Assembly: GCF_002102185.1 (NCBI RefSeq)
Contig: NZ_LQOW01000017.1
Span: 1 to 55,649, forward strand
DNA length: 55,649 nt
Source of the DNA: Mycobacterium fragae
Lineage (GTDB): Bacteria > Actinomycetota > Actinomycetes > Mycobacteriales > Mycobacteriaceae
Direction: 5' to 3'
The notes beneath the pieces are model-generated. The model was given only the letters and a program-made list of their open reading frames with translations, made no database searches and was not told the origin of the DNA. Each line of letters opens with the position of its first letter. Position 1 is the stretch's first letter. A program made the position numbers and the translations under genes. Shown piece by piece: positions 18,383 to 30,361 of this stretch.

Positions 18383-18424
18383 GCGGTTGGGAACACTGCG
18401 GCTGCCCGCGACGTTGGGCAGAGG

Positions 18425-18790
18425 GTGACTACTCGAGACCTCACCGCCGACCAGTTCAACGACACCATCAACGGCAACGACATCGTGCTCGTCGACTTCT
18501 GGGCATCCTGGTGCGGACCGTGCCGCCAGTTCGCGCCCACGTTCCAGGCGTCCTCGGAGAAACACCCCGACGTCGTCTTCGCCAAGGTCGACACCGAAGC
18601 CCAACAGCAACTGGCAGCGGCCGCCCAGATCCAATCCATCCCCACGCTGATGGCGTTCAAGAAGGGCAAGCTGGTATTCAACCAGCCGGGTGCCCTGCCA
18701 CCGGCGGCGCTGGAAGAACTGGTGCAAAAGGTCAAGGACTTCGACATCGACGCCGCGATCGCAGCGCAGGAGCGCGACGGCCAAAGCTGA
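18425..18790 (+). CDS. trxB1: Thioredoxin
   Basis: A 121-residue single-domain thioredoxin with the redox motif WASWCGPC (C30, C33), cis-proline region SIPTLMAFKKG and an acidic C-terminal tail. It is a dithiol-disulfide oxidoreductase of the cytosol. It is the orthologue of Rv1471, which carries the symbol trxB1 although it is a thioredoxin, not a reductase. The start is GTG 18425 (VTTRDLTADQF). It is followed by the enoyl-CoA hydratase gene after 17 bp, as in M. tuberculosis. Confidence 0.94.
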   Translation: MTTRDLTADQFNDTINGNDIVLVDFWASWCGPCRQFAPTFQASSEKHPDVVFAKVDTEAQQQLAAAAQIQSIPTLMAFKKGKLVFNQPGALPPAALEELVQKVKDFDIDAAIAAQERDGQS

Positions 18791-18807
18791 CGCGTTACGT
18801 TCAGCGG

Positions 18808-19617
18808 GTGAGCTACGTACTCGTTGAACATCCGCGGCCGGCGGTCGCGCTGGTCACCCTCAATCGGCCGGAGCGAATGAACTCCATGGCGTTCGACGTC
18901 ATGGTGCCGCTGAAAGCCGAGCTGGAAAAGATCACCTACGACAACTCGGTGCGGGTGGTCGTGCTGACCGGGGCGGGCAGAGGTTTCTCGTCGGGCGCCG
19001 ACCACAAGTCGGCGGGGCAGGTGCCGCACGTCGAGGGACTGACCCGGCCCACCTATGCGCTGCGCTCCATGGAGATTCTCGACGAGGTCATCCTGGCGCT
19101 GCGACGGCTGCACCAGCCGGTGATCGCCGCGGTCAACGGCGCAGCGATCGGCGGCGGGCTGTGCCTGGCGCTGGCGGCCGATATCCGCGTCGCGGCGGCC
19201 GGTGCCTATTTCCGGGCCGCGGGCATCAACAACGGGCTGACCGCCAGCGAGCTCGGCCTGAGCTACCTACTGCCGCGGGCCATCGGCTCGTCGCGGGCGT
19301 TCGAACTCATGCTCACCGGCCGTGACGTCGACGCCGAGGAAGCCGAGCGGATCGGCCTGGTGTCCCGTCAAGTGCCGGAAGACCAGCTGCTGGACACCTG
19401 CTACGCGATGGCCGAGCAGATCGCCGCGTTCTCCCGGCCGGGAATCGAGTTGACCAAGCGCACACTGTGGAGTGGACTGGACGCCGCTAGCCTGGAGGGG
19501 CACATGCAGGCCGAAGGCCTGGGACAGCTATTCGTTCGTCTGCTCACCGCCAACTTCGAAGAAGCGGTTGCCGCGCGCGCAGAGAAACGGCCGCCGGTGT
19601 TCACCGACGACTTGTAA
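18808..19617 (+). CDS. echA12: Enoyl-CoA hydratase/isomerase family protein
   Basis: A 269-residue crotonase-fold protein, orthologue of Rv1472. Seen: LVTLNRPERMNSM, the oxyanion-hole GRGFSSGADHK, and the second hole segment VNGAAIGGGLCLALAADIR. In classical hydratases two glutamates flank the substrate; here the first is not evident in GGGLCLA, and AELGLSYLLPR-like ASELGLSYLLPR carries one possible acid. The exact reaction (hydration, isomerisation or other) is therefore open. The start is GTG 18808. It lies between thioredoxin and the ABC-F ATPase in the same orientation, with gaps of 17 and 15 bp. Confidence 0.9.
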   Translation: MSYVLVEHPRPAVALVTLNRPERMNSMAFDVMVPLKAELEKITYDNSVRVVVLTGAGRGFSSGADHKSAGQVPHVEGLTRPTYALRSMEILDEVILALRRLHQPVIAAVNGAAIGGGLCLALAADIRVAAAGAYFRAAGINNGLTASELGLSYLLPRAIGSSRAFELMLTGRDVDAEEAERIGLVSRQVPEDQLLDTCYAMAEQIAAFSRPGIELTKRTLWSGLDAASLEGHMQAEGLGQLFVRLLTANFEEAVAARAEKRPPVFTDDL

Positions 19618-19632
19618 CCAGGGAGAGTGACC

Positions 19633-21261
19633 GTGATCACGGCAACGGACCTCGAGGTCCGCGCTGGAGCGCGCACATTGCTCTCCGCTGATGGGCCGGC
19701 TCTGCGGGTGCAGCCAGGCGACCGCATCGGGCTCGTCGGCCGCAACGGCGCCGGCAAGACCACGACGCTGCGCATCCTCGCCGGAGAAGCGGAACCGTAT
19801 GCCGGATCGGTGACGCGCGCCGGTGAGATCGGTTATCTGCCGCAGGATCCCAAAGAGGGCGACCTCGACATGCTTGCCCGCGACCGAGTGCTCTCCGCGC
19901 GCGGACTGGACACGCTGCTCACCGACCTGGAAAAGCAACAGGCGCTGATGGCCGAAGTCGCCGACGACGTCGCGCGTGATCGCGCGGTCCGCCGCTACGG
20001 CCAGCTCGAGGAACGCTTCGCCGCGCTGGGCGGCTACGGCGCCGAAAGCGAAGCCGGACGGATCTGCGCCAGCCTCGGGTTGCCCGAACGAGTACTGACC
20101 CAACCGTTGCACACGTTGTCCGGCGGACAACGTCGCCGAGTGGAACTGGCGCGGATTCTGTTTGCCGCCTCGGACACCGGCGCTGGGTCATCTACCACCC
20201 TGCTGCTGGACGAGCCGACGAACCACCTCGACGCCGATTCGCTGGGCTGGTTACGGGATTTCCTGCGCGGGCACACCGGCGGGCTAGTGGTGATCAGCCA
20301 CAACGTCGACTTGCTGGCCGACGTGGTCAACCGGGTGTGGTTCCTCGACGCCGTGCGCGGCGAGGTCGACGTCTACAACATGGGTTGGCAGAGGTATCTC
20401 GACGCCCGCGCCACCGACGAGCAGCGGCGCCGCCGGGAACGCGCCAACGCCGAACGCAAAGCCGCCGCGCTGCGCGCCCAGGCCGCCAAGCTCGGCGCCA
20501 AGGCCACCAAAGCCGTTGCGGCGCAGAACATGCTGCGGCGCGCAGATCGGATGATGGCCGCGCTCGACGAGGAGCGGGTGGCCGACAAGGTGGCCCGTAT
20601 CAAGTTCCCCAGCCCGGCCGCGTGCGGGCGGACCCCGCTGGTAGCCAGCGGCCTGACCAAAACCTACGGCTCGCTCGAGGTGTTCACCGGAGTCGATTTG
20701 GCCGTCGACCGCGGCTCTCGGGTGGTCGTGCTGGGACTCAACGGTGCCGGCAAGACGACGCTGCTGCGGCTGCTGGCCGGTGTCGAGCGTCCGGATGCCG
20801 GGACGTTGGAACCTGGACACGGCCTGAAAATCGGCTATTTCGCGCAAGAGCACGACACGCTCGACGACGCCGCGACGGTGTGGCAGAACATCCGGCACGC
20901 CGCGCCCGATTCCGGGGAGCAGGATCTGCGCGGTCTGCTCGGCGCGTTCATGTTGAGCGGAGCGCAGCTCGACCAGTTGGCCGGCACGCTGTCCGGCGGC
21001 GAGAAGACCCGCCTCGCGCTCGCCGGTCTGGTGGCATCGACCGCGAATGTGCTGCTGCTCGACGAGCCGACCAACAATCTGGATCCCGCATCTCGTGAGC
21101 AGGTGCTCGACGCGCTGCGCAGCTACACCGGCGCGGTGGTGCTGGTGACACACGACCCGGGGGCAGCCGAGGCGCTCGGGCCGCAACGAGTAGTGTTGCT
21201 GCCCGACGGCACTGAGGACCATTGGTCCGATGAATACCGGGATTTGATCGAGTTGGCCTGA
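19633..21261 (+). CDS. ABC-F family ATPase
   Basis: A 542-residue soluble protein with two ABC domains and no membrane segment, the ABC-F layout of ribosome-associated factors, some of which protect against antibiotics. Domain 1: Walker A VGRNGAGKTT, signature LSGGQRRRVEL, Walker B LLLDEPTNHLD. Domain 2: LGLNGAGKTT, LSGGEKTRLAL, LLLDEPTNNLD. The linker between them is rich in Arg, Lys and Ala (about residues 255-310), as expected for the P-site tRNA interaction motif region. GTG 19633 is chosen because GGGAG lies about 7 nt upstream; GTG 19627 would leave no room for a ribosome binding site. It is the orthologue of Rv1473. Confidence 0.92.
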   Translation: MITATDLEVRAGARTLLSADGPALRVQPGDRIGLVGRNGAGKTTTLRILAGEAEPYAGSVTRAGEIGYLPQDPKEGDLDMLARDRVLSARGLDTLLTDLEKQQALMAEVADDVARDRAVRRYGQLEERFAALGGYGAESEAGRICASLGLPERVLTQPLHTLSGGQRRRVELARILFAASDTGAGSSTTLLLDEPTNHLDADSLGWLRDFLRGHTGGLVVISHNVDLLADVVNRVWFLDAVRGEVDVYNMGWQRYLDARATDEQRRRRERANAERKAAALRAQAAKLGAKATKAVAAQNMLRRADRMMAALDEERVADKVARIKFPSPAACGRTPLVASGLTKTYGSLEVFTGVDLAVDRGSRVVVLGLNGAGKTTLLRLLAGVERPDAGTLEPGHGLKIGYFAQEHDTLDDAATVWQNIRHAAPDSGEQDLRGLLGAFMLSGAQLDQLAGTLSGGEKTRLALAGLVASTANVLLLDEPTNNLDPASREQVLDALRSYTGAVVLVTHDPGAAEALGPQRVVLLPDGTEDHWSDEYRDLIELA

Positions 21262-21264
21262 CAG

Positions 21265-21280
21265 CGATTTCGCGAAATCG
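21265..21280. promoter_or_regulatory. Perfect palindrome after the ABC-F gene
   Basis: CGATTTCGCGAAATCG, a perfect 16-bp palindrome, starts four bases after the ABC-F stop and about 25 bp upstream of the likely -10 (TACGCT, 21305-21310) of the small HTH gene. It could be an operator for that gene's own product or a short terminator hairpin without a T-run. Confidence 0.45.
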
Positions 21281-21348
21281 GCCCGCCGCCGACGTCGTCT
21301 TTCCTACGCTGTGTGCTTTGGGGATCCTGTTGAATCGGGGAGGCGCCG

Positions 21349-21540
21349 ATGCGGAAATCGAAAAAATCACGCAGTCAGTTACTGCTCGAGTTGCGCAATG
21401 CCTATGAGGGCGGCGCCAGCATTCGTAACCTGGTGGCTTCCACCGGCAGATCCTACGGGTCCATCCACAGCATGCTTCGCGAGTCAGGCGTCGCCATGCG
21501 CAGCCGCGGCGGACCCAATCACCGCACGCGATCTCGGTAG
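21349..21540 (+). CDS. Small helix-turn-helix protein
   Basis: A 63-residue basic protein matching the M. tuberculosis Rv1473A type. Almost the whole chain is one helix-turn-helix: LLLELRNAYEGGASIRNLVA then STGRSYGSIHSMLRESG, the recognition helix, and an Arg-rich tail. A strong ribosome binding site GGGGAGG (21337-21343) precedes the ATG by 5 nt, and TACGCT at 21305-21310 is a plausible -10. Possibly a nucleoid-associated or autoregulatory DNA-binding protein. Nothing in it shows a ligand domain. It is transcribed away from the ABC-F gene and is convergent with acnR. Confidence 0.82.
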   Translation: MRKSKKSRSQLLLELRNAYEGGASIRNLVASTGRSYGSIHSMLRESGVAMRSRGGPNHRTRSR

Positions 21541-21569
21541 CGCCGTGTATCGCCGAACGTGTAGTCCTG

Positions 21570-21590
21570 GCGAGATTTCTCGCACTTTTT
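21570..21590 (+). terminator. Intrinsic-type terminator after the small HTH gene
   Basis: GCGAG-ATTT-CTCGC (21570-21583) followed by ACTTTTT (to 21590). The stem is short (5-6 bp) but is followed by a five-T run, 30 bp downstream of the HTH stop and before the convergent acnR. Such T-tailed hairpins are uncommon in mycobacteria. Confidence 0.55.
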
Positions 21591-21625
21591 CGACATGAGT
21601 GCACGATCGGCGTCGGGTTGTGCCG

Positions 21626-22189
21626 CTAGCGCTGCCGCACCGATCCCTCGACGAGGTCGAGGACGGCGCCCAGCCGCTGCGGGTCTTCGCCAGACGCCAG
21701 CCTGGCGACCAATCCGTCGAGGACCAGGTCCAAGTAGCACTGCAGCACGTCGCTGGGAATGTCGCCGCGAACTCGCCCGGCCTGCTTCTGCCGGCGCAGT
21801 CGATCGGTTGTCGCTGCCGCCAGCTCGGCCGAGCGCTCCGTCCACCCGCGGCTGAATACCGGATCGTTGCGCAGCTTCCGCGCAATCTCCAATCGCGTGG
21901 CGAGCCAGTCGAACTGGTCGGGGGCAGCGAGCATGTCGCGCATCACCTGGATGAGACCCTCGCGAGACGCGACGGCGGCCATCCGCCCGGCATCCTCGCG
22001 GGCCAGTTCGAAGAACAGGGTGTCCTTGTCGCGGAAATGGTGGAAGATCGCACCCCGCGACAAGCCGATGGCCTTCTCGAGCCGTCGTACCGTCGCCTTG
22101 TCGTAGCCGTACTCGGCGAAGCAGCGGCGGGCCCCGTCGAGGATCTGACGGCGACGGGCCGCCAGATGGTCCTGGCTGACCTTCGGCAC
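21626..22189 (-). CDS. acnR: TetR-family repressor of aconitase (AcnR type)
   Basis: A 187-residue TetR regulator with HTH at residues 15-60 (RRQILDGARRCFAEYGY, LSRGAIFHHFRDKDTLF) and a helical effector domain. Its start lies 7 bp after the acn stop, so it is the second gene of the acn operon. This is the arrangement of AcnR in Corynebacterium, where it represses acn. The M. tuberculosis orthologue Rv1474c is also reported to bind the acn promoter with iron influence (recalled). A matching operator is present upstream of acn at 25087-25102. ATG start at 22189. Confidence 0.9.
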   Translation of the reverse strand: MPKVSQDHLAARRRQILDGARRCFAEYGYDKATVRRLEKAIGLSRGAIFHHFRDKDTLFFELAREDAGRMAAVASREGLIQVMRDMLAAPDQFDWLATRLEIARKLRNDPVFSRGWTERSAELAAATTDRLRRQKQAGRVRGDIPSDVLQCYLDLVLDGLVARLASGEDPQRLGAVLDLVEGSVRQR

Positions 22190-22196
22190 AGGGGTC

Positions 22197-25025
<2,829 letters not shown>

Positions 25026-25037
25026 ATCAACTCCCGT

Positions 25038-25061
25038 GGATTTAGTTCTGGATTTAGTTCT
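25038..25061. repeat. Tandem 12-bp repeat in the acn leader
   Basis: GGATTTAGTTCT occurs twice head to tail (25038-25049 and 25050-25061), 13 bp upstream of the acn GTG. On the acn strand this reads as two copies of AGAACTAAATCC, within the probable 5' untranslated region. It may be slippage or a paired regulatory or RNA element. Confidence 0.7.
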
Positions 25062-25086
25062 GCTCGCCGGCCTGAAACCACTTTAA

Positions 25087-25102
25087 CAGTACGCTTGTCC
25101 TG
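25087..25102 (-). promoter_or_regulatory. Candidate AcnR operator upstream of acn
   Basis: CAGTACGCTTGTCCTG matches the corynebacterial AcnR motif CAGnACnnncGTACTG (recalled) at all but two defined positions and is an imperfect inverted repeat CAGTAC/GTCCTG. It lies 62-77 bp upstream of the acn start, in the expected promoter zone, and acnR is in the same operon. Confidence 0.6.
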
Positions 25103-25159
25103 CATATCCCACACCCGTCTTGCGGCCCGCATCGTCGTCACGCGGTACGGTCTTGATCC

Positions 25160-25738
25160 GTGACCACCCCGCACGCGCCGCTCTACATCCCGGGCGAGAT
25201 CTGCGGCACCGTCGGCGCCGATCCGTCGACACCGCCCGACCAGTGCCTGGCCATCGTGCAGCAGCAGGTCAATGCGGAGAACCTCAGCGCGCCACCGGCC
25301 GTCACGGCGGGGCTCCTTCAGGTCATCAACCAAGCTCGCGACCACGGCATTGATCTCAAGATCGTCGTGCTCGACCACAACCCCCCGAACGACACGCCGC
25401 TGCGCGACATCGCGACGGTAGTGGGCGCCCAACATCGCGACGCCACGGTGCTGGTGCTGAGCCCGAACTTCGTCGGGAGCTACAGCATGCAATTCCCGCG
25501 CGCCACCCTGGAGATCGGCGAAGACAATGCCAAGACCGGCAACCCGGTGGTCTCGGCGCAGAATTTCCTGCACCAACTCAACACCCCCCAGTTTCCCTGG
25601 ACCGCATTCACAATTGTGCTGCTGATCGCCGTGCTGGCCGCAGTTGTCGGCACACGGATCATGCAAGTCCGCGCCCGGCGGTCATCGCCGACGGAGAAAG
25701 TCGAAGCACCGACAGAAGACGCTGACCAGAGCGTCTAA
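25160..25738 (+). CDS. Conserved membrane-anchored protein (Rv1476 type)
   Basis: A 192-residue protein. Residues 1-150 are soluble, with an alternating alpha/beta pattern (LKIVVLDHNPPNDTPLRD, DATVLVLSPNFVG), reminiscent of small TPM-like or Rossmann-like domains. A single membrane helix (WTAFTIVLLIAVLAAVVG) lies near residue 160, followed by a basic then acidic cytoplasmic tail. There is no signal peptide, so the helix is a C-terminal anchor. The start is GTG 25160. It is divergent from acn and precedes ripA-ripB in the same direction by 215 bp, a fixed mycobacterial order. The function is not known; context suggests the cell envelope. Confidence 0.82.
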   Translation: MTTPHAPLYIPGEICGTVGADPSTPPDQCLAIVQQQVNAENLSAPPAVTAGLLQVINQARDHGIDLKIVVLDHNPPNDTPLRDIATVVGAQHRDATVLVLSPNFVGSYSMQFPRATLEIGEDNAKTGNPVVSAQNFLHQLNTPQFPWTAFTIVLLIAVLAAVVGTRIMQVRARRSSPTEKVEAPTEDADQSV

Positions 25739-25770
25739 ACGCCGCGCCGCCATTCCCGCAAACGACCGAT

Positions 25771-25786
25771 GTCACCGTTCGGTCAC
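25771..25786 (+). promoter_or_regulatory. MtrA-like direct repeat upstream of ripA
   Basis: GTCAC at 25771-25775 and GTCACAG starting at 25782 lie 11 bp apart, one helical turn, as expected for an OmpR-family response regulator. An inverted copy (GTGAC) lies about 30 bp further on. MtrA is a known activator of ripA and binds GTCAC-like direct repeats. Further down, GTGATTACT is repeated with a 16-bp period (25887-25895, 25903-25911). Confidence 0.5.
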
Positions 25787-25953
25787 AGTTCTTCGAAGAA
25801 CACACTTGTAATTTGTGACTAAAGTTTCCATCGCGTCAGATGTGGCTTACGGTGCAAGTGATGCCTTTGTTTTCAACGCGCTTCCAGTGATTACTGGGGC
25901 CTGTGATTACTACGGCCGTCCGCCCGTGTTGAGCCATAGGAGAACTGAGTCGA

Positions 25954-27393
25954 ATGAGACGCATTTGCCGCGGCTCGTCTTCCCGGCTGGCTGCCTTGCT
26001 CACCCGGCGCGTCGGTCCGGCCATGCTGAGCGTGGCCGTTCTGCTGTGCATGCCGGGGCTGGCCAAGGCCGCGCCCGAAACCCCGGACATCATCGCCCAG
26101 CTGATCGCCGATGTCGCGCAGGCCAACCAGCGTCTGCAGGACCTCAGCGCGCAAATTGAAACCGAGCAGGAAAGCGTCAACAAGGCACTGGTCGACCTGG
26201 AAACCGCGCGCGACAACGCCGCGAGCGCCCAACACGACGTCGAGGCCAGCCAACAGGCGGTCAAGGATGCCGACGCGGCAATCGCCGCAGCCCAGAAGCG
26301 ATTCGACACCTTCGCGGTCGCCACCTATGTCAACGGCCCGTCGGGCAGCTACCTCACGGCGCGCAGCCCGGACGACATCATCACCACCGCGGCCGCCGGC
26401 CAGACCCTGGCGGCCAGTTCCCGGCGGGTGATGGACAACCTGCGACGAGCCCGTACCGAGCAAGTGAACAAGGAGTCGGCGGCTCGGTTGGCCAAGCAGC
26501 AGGCCGACAAGGCCGTCGCCGACGCTCAATCCAGCCAGGCCGCGGCGGTGACAGCGTTGACCAGCGCGCACCGCAAGTTCGGCGAACAGCAGCAGGAAGT
26601 CAATCGCCTGGCCGGCGAGCGCAACGCCGCCCAGGCCAGACTCGACGCCGCCCGCAACTGGTCGGCGCCCGCGGGTGGACCGGGCGCCGGACTGCGGGCG
26701 GCGTCGCCTTCCGGCGACCGGTGGGATCCCGCGGCACCGGGGCCCGCCGGCCCGCCGCCGGGGAACGCAGGACAGTGGGCCGGGGAATGGGATCCCACCC
26801 TGCCGATGGTGCCCAGCGCCAACGTCCCCGGTGACCCGATCGCCATCATCAACCAGGTGCTGGGTATTTCGGCGACCTCGTCGCAGGTCACCGCGAACAT
26901 GGGGCACAAGTTCCTGCAGTCGATCGGTCTCATCAAGCCGGACACCCCGGACTCCGGCATCACCAACGGCCGCATCCCGCGGGTCTACGGGCGGCAGGCG
27001 TCCGAATATGTGATTCGACGCGGTCTGTCGCAGTTGGGCGTGCCCTATTCGTGGGGCGGTGGCAACGCGGCCGGGCCGAGCAACGGGATCGGATCCGGTT
27101 CGGGCACGGTCGGTTTCGACTGCTCCGGTCTGGTGCTGTACTCGTTCGCCGGAGTGGGCATCAAGCTGCCGCACTACTCCGGCTCGCAGTACAACATGGG
27201 CCGCAAGATCCCGTCCGCGCAGATGCGCCGCGGCGACGTGATCTTCTATGGCCCCGGCGGCAGCCAGCACGTGACGATCTACCTCGGCGACGGCCAGATG
27301 CTCGAAGCGCCCGACGTCGGGTTGAAGGTTCGGGTCGCGCCGGTTCGCACCAGCGGTATGACGCCGTACGTGGTCCGCTACATCGAGTTTTGA
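25954..27393 (+). CDS. ripA: Peptidoglycan hydrolase RipA (NlpC/P60 endopeptidase)
   Basis: A 479-residue secreted enzyme cutting the D-Glu/mDAP bond in peptidoglycan stem peptides during daughter-cell separation. A signal peptide covers residues 1-40 (basic start, AMLSVAVLLCMPG, cleavage after AKA). A coiled-coil regulatory region runs from about 45 to 245 (repeated Ala/Gln/Asp heptads), then a Pro/Gly-rich linker, then the NlpC/P60 domain with catalytic C390 (GFDCSG), H439 (SQHVTIY) and E451 (MLEAPD). These sit exactly seven residues after the M. tuberculosis triad C383/H432/E444. ripB follows after 15 bp. It is the orthologue of Rv1477. Confidence 0.96.
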   Translation: MRRICRGSSSRLAALLTRRVGPAMLSVAVLLCMPGLAKAAPETPDIIAQLIADVAQANQRLQDLSAQIETEQESVNKALVDLETARDNAASAQHDVEASQQAVKDADAAIAAAQKRFDTFAVATYVNGPSGSYLTARSPDDIITTAAAGQTLAASSRRVMDNLRRARTEQVNKESAARLAKQQADKAVADAQSSQAAAVTALTSAHRKFGEQQQEVNRLAGERNAAQARLDAARNWSAPAGGPGAGLRAASPSGDRWDPAAPGPAGPPPGNAGQWAGEWDPTLPMVPSANVPGDPIAIINQVLGISATSSQVTANMGHKFLQSIGLIKPDTPDSGITNGRIPRVYGRQASEYVIRRGLSQLGVPYSWGGGNAAGPSNGIGSGSGTVGFDCSGLVLYSFAGVGIKLPHYSGSQYNMGRKIPSAQMRRGDVIFYGPGGSQHVTIYLGDGQMLEAPDVGLKVRVAPVRTSGMTPYVVRYIEF

Positions 27394-27408
27394 CACGTGA
27401 AAGGATCC

Positions 27409-28125
27409 ATGCGCGGCAAGGGCTTTCACTACATCAATCTGGCCGGGCTGATACTGGCGGCGATCGCGCTTTTGATCGGTCTGGCTTCTCCGGCTGCTGC
27501 CGAGGACGGCCAGTGGGACCCGACGCTGCCGGCGGTGGTCAGCGCGGGCGCGCCGGGGGACCCGGTCGCTATCGCCAACGCCTCGCTCAACGCCACCGCG
27601 CAGGCCACCCAGAGCACGCTCGATCTGGGCCGTCAATTCCTGGGCGGGCTCGGAATCAACTTGGGCGGCAACAACAACTCCAATACCAACACCACACCGA
27701 GCCGGATTCCGCGGGTCTATGGCCGCCAGGCCGTCGAGTACGTGATCCGTCGGGCGTCGTCCCAGATGGGGGTGCCGTATTCGTGGGGTGGCGGCACCCC
27801 CAATGGGCCCAGCAAGGGCGTGGATTCCGGTGCCGACACCGTTGGCTTCGACTGCTCGGGGTTGACCCGGTACGCGTTCGCCGGAGTCGGCGTGCTGATC
27901 CCGAGGTTTTCCGGCGATCAGTACAACGCCGGCCGGCACGTTCCGCCGGCCCAGGCCAAGCGGGGCGACCTCATCTTCTACGGGCCGGGCGGCACCCAGC
28001 ACGTCACGATCTACCTGGGCAACGGTCAGATGCTGGAGGCGTCCAGCATCGTCGGCAAAGTCACCGTCAGCCCGGTGCGGACCGCCGGGATGACGCCGTT
28101 CGTGACCCGCATCATCGAGTCCTGA
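27409..28125 (+). CDS. ripB: Peptidoglycan hydrolase RipB (NlpC/P60 endopeptidase)
   Basis: A 238-residue secreted endopeptidase, a shorter paralogue of RipA without the coiled-coil region. A signal peptide (MRGKGFHYINLAG, hydrophobic core, cleavage near SPAAA) is followed by GQWDPTLP and the catalytic domain with C149 (GFDCSG), H198 (TQHVTIY) and E210 (MLEASS). The NlpC/P60 domain is closely similar to that of RipA, showing tandem duplication. ATG 27409 is chosen for its AAAGGA ribosome binding site; GTG 27397 upstream would add four residues. It is the orthologue of Rv1478. Confidence 0.94.
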   Translation: MRGKGFHYINLAGLILAAIALLIGLASPAAAEDGQWDPTLPAVVSAGAPGDPVAIANASLNATAQATQSTLDLGRQFLGGLGINLGGNNNSNTNTTPSRIPRVYGRQAVEYVIRRASSQMGVPYSWGGGTPNGPSKGVDSGADTVGFDCSGLTRYAFAGVGVLIPRFSGDQYNAGRHVPPAQAKRGDLIFYGPGGTQHVTIYLGNGQMLEASSIVGKVTVSPVRTAGMTPFVTRIIES

Positions 28126-28268
28126 GACCCGCCGGCCGAACCGTCACGTCGACGGAATCCGGGCGGCCTGGAATAGTTGGACGAGGGCACGCCGCTGCCC
28201 CGCGACGTTCGTCGTGCGAGCAGTCGTGTCTGATAGAGCGCTGGAGGTTGAGCCGTGGAGGGTAATCG

Positions 28269-29407
<1,139 letters not shown>

Positions 29408-29411
<4 letters not shown>

Positions 29412-30361
29412 CAGAATCCAAGTCGCCGGGGGTGGTTCACCCGCCGTCGATGATGCGCGGCAACATCGACGACCCCAAGCTGTCGGCGGCACTGCGCACC
29501 CTTGAACTGACCGTCAAGCGCAAGCTCGACGGCGTGCTGCACGGCGACCACCTGGGTTTGATTCCGGGGCCGGGCACGGAGGCCGGGGAGTCGCGCGAGT
29601 ATCAGCCCGGTGACGACGTGCGCCGGATGGACTGGGCGGTCACGGCGCGCACCACGCACCCGCACGTCCGGCAGATGATCGCCGACCGTGAGTTGGAGAC
29701 CTGGTTGGTGGTCGACATGTCGGCCAGTCTGGACTTCGGCACCACGGTTTGCGAGAAACGCGACCTGGCGGTGGCGGCCGCCGCCGCGATCACCTTCCTC
29801 AACAGCGGTGGCGGCAACCGGCTTGGCGCGCTGATCGACAACGGCGCGCAGCGCATCCGGGTGCCGGCCCGTTCAGGACGCCAGCATGAGCACACGTTGT
29901 TGCGCACCATCGCCACCGCGCCAAAGGCGCCGGTCGGCGTGCGCGGCGACCTGGCGGCATCGATCGACGCGCTGCGCCGCCCGGAACGCCGCCGCGGGAT
30001 GGCAGTGATCATCAGCGACTTCCTGGGCCCGATCAACTGGCAGCGCCCGCTGCGCGCGATCGCTGCGCGCCATGAGGTGCTCGGTATCGAGGTGCTCGAT
30101 CCTCGCGATGTCGAGCTGCCCGACGTCGGCGATGTCGTTCTGCAGGACGCGGAATCCGGCGTCACCCGCGAGTTCACCATCGACGCGCAGCTGCGCGACG
30201 ACTTCGCCAAGGCCGCCGCGGCGCACCGCGCGGATGTCAAGCGCACCATCCGCAGCTGCGGGGCGCCGCTGCTGTCGCTGCGCACCGACCGCGACTGGAT
30301 CGCCGACATCGTGCGGTTCGTCGAGTCCCGCCGGCGCGGCGCATTGGCGGGGCGCCAATGA
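29408..30361 (+). CDS. DUF58 domain protein of the MoxR locus
   Basis: A 317-residue soluble protein with the DUF58 signature [25 protein letters not shown] stretch ([21 protein letters not shown]) near residue 60 and a VWA-like fold carrying DMSASLDFG. It is the usual partner of MoxR ATPases; a role as adaptor is inferred from conserved linkage. The GTG at 29408 overlaps the moxR1 stop (GTGA), and its own TGA overlaps the next start (ATGA), so the three genes are co-translated. It is the orthologue of Rv1480. Confidence 0.92.

Noticed and set aside
18349..18808. Upstream extension of echA12 across the thioredoxin gene
   Set aside because: The frame is open but runs antiparallel in meaning to the intact thioredoxin reading frame, and similarity to enoyl-CoA hydratases starts at GTG 18808.
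25038..25061. Tandem repeat as start of a CRISPR array
   Set aside because: There are only two directly adjacent 12-bp copies without spacers and no cas genes.
25815..26159. Possible small gene upstream of and overlapping ripA
   Set aside because: It runs through the ripA signal-peptide region in another frame, and its protein turns into antisense-like Arg/Ala sequence. The region is better explained as promoter.
25891..28002. 703-codon open frame opposite ripA and ripB
   Set aside because: It crosses two well-defined genes and their spacer on the opposite strand; an artefact of high G+C.
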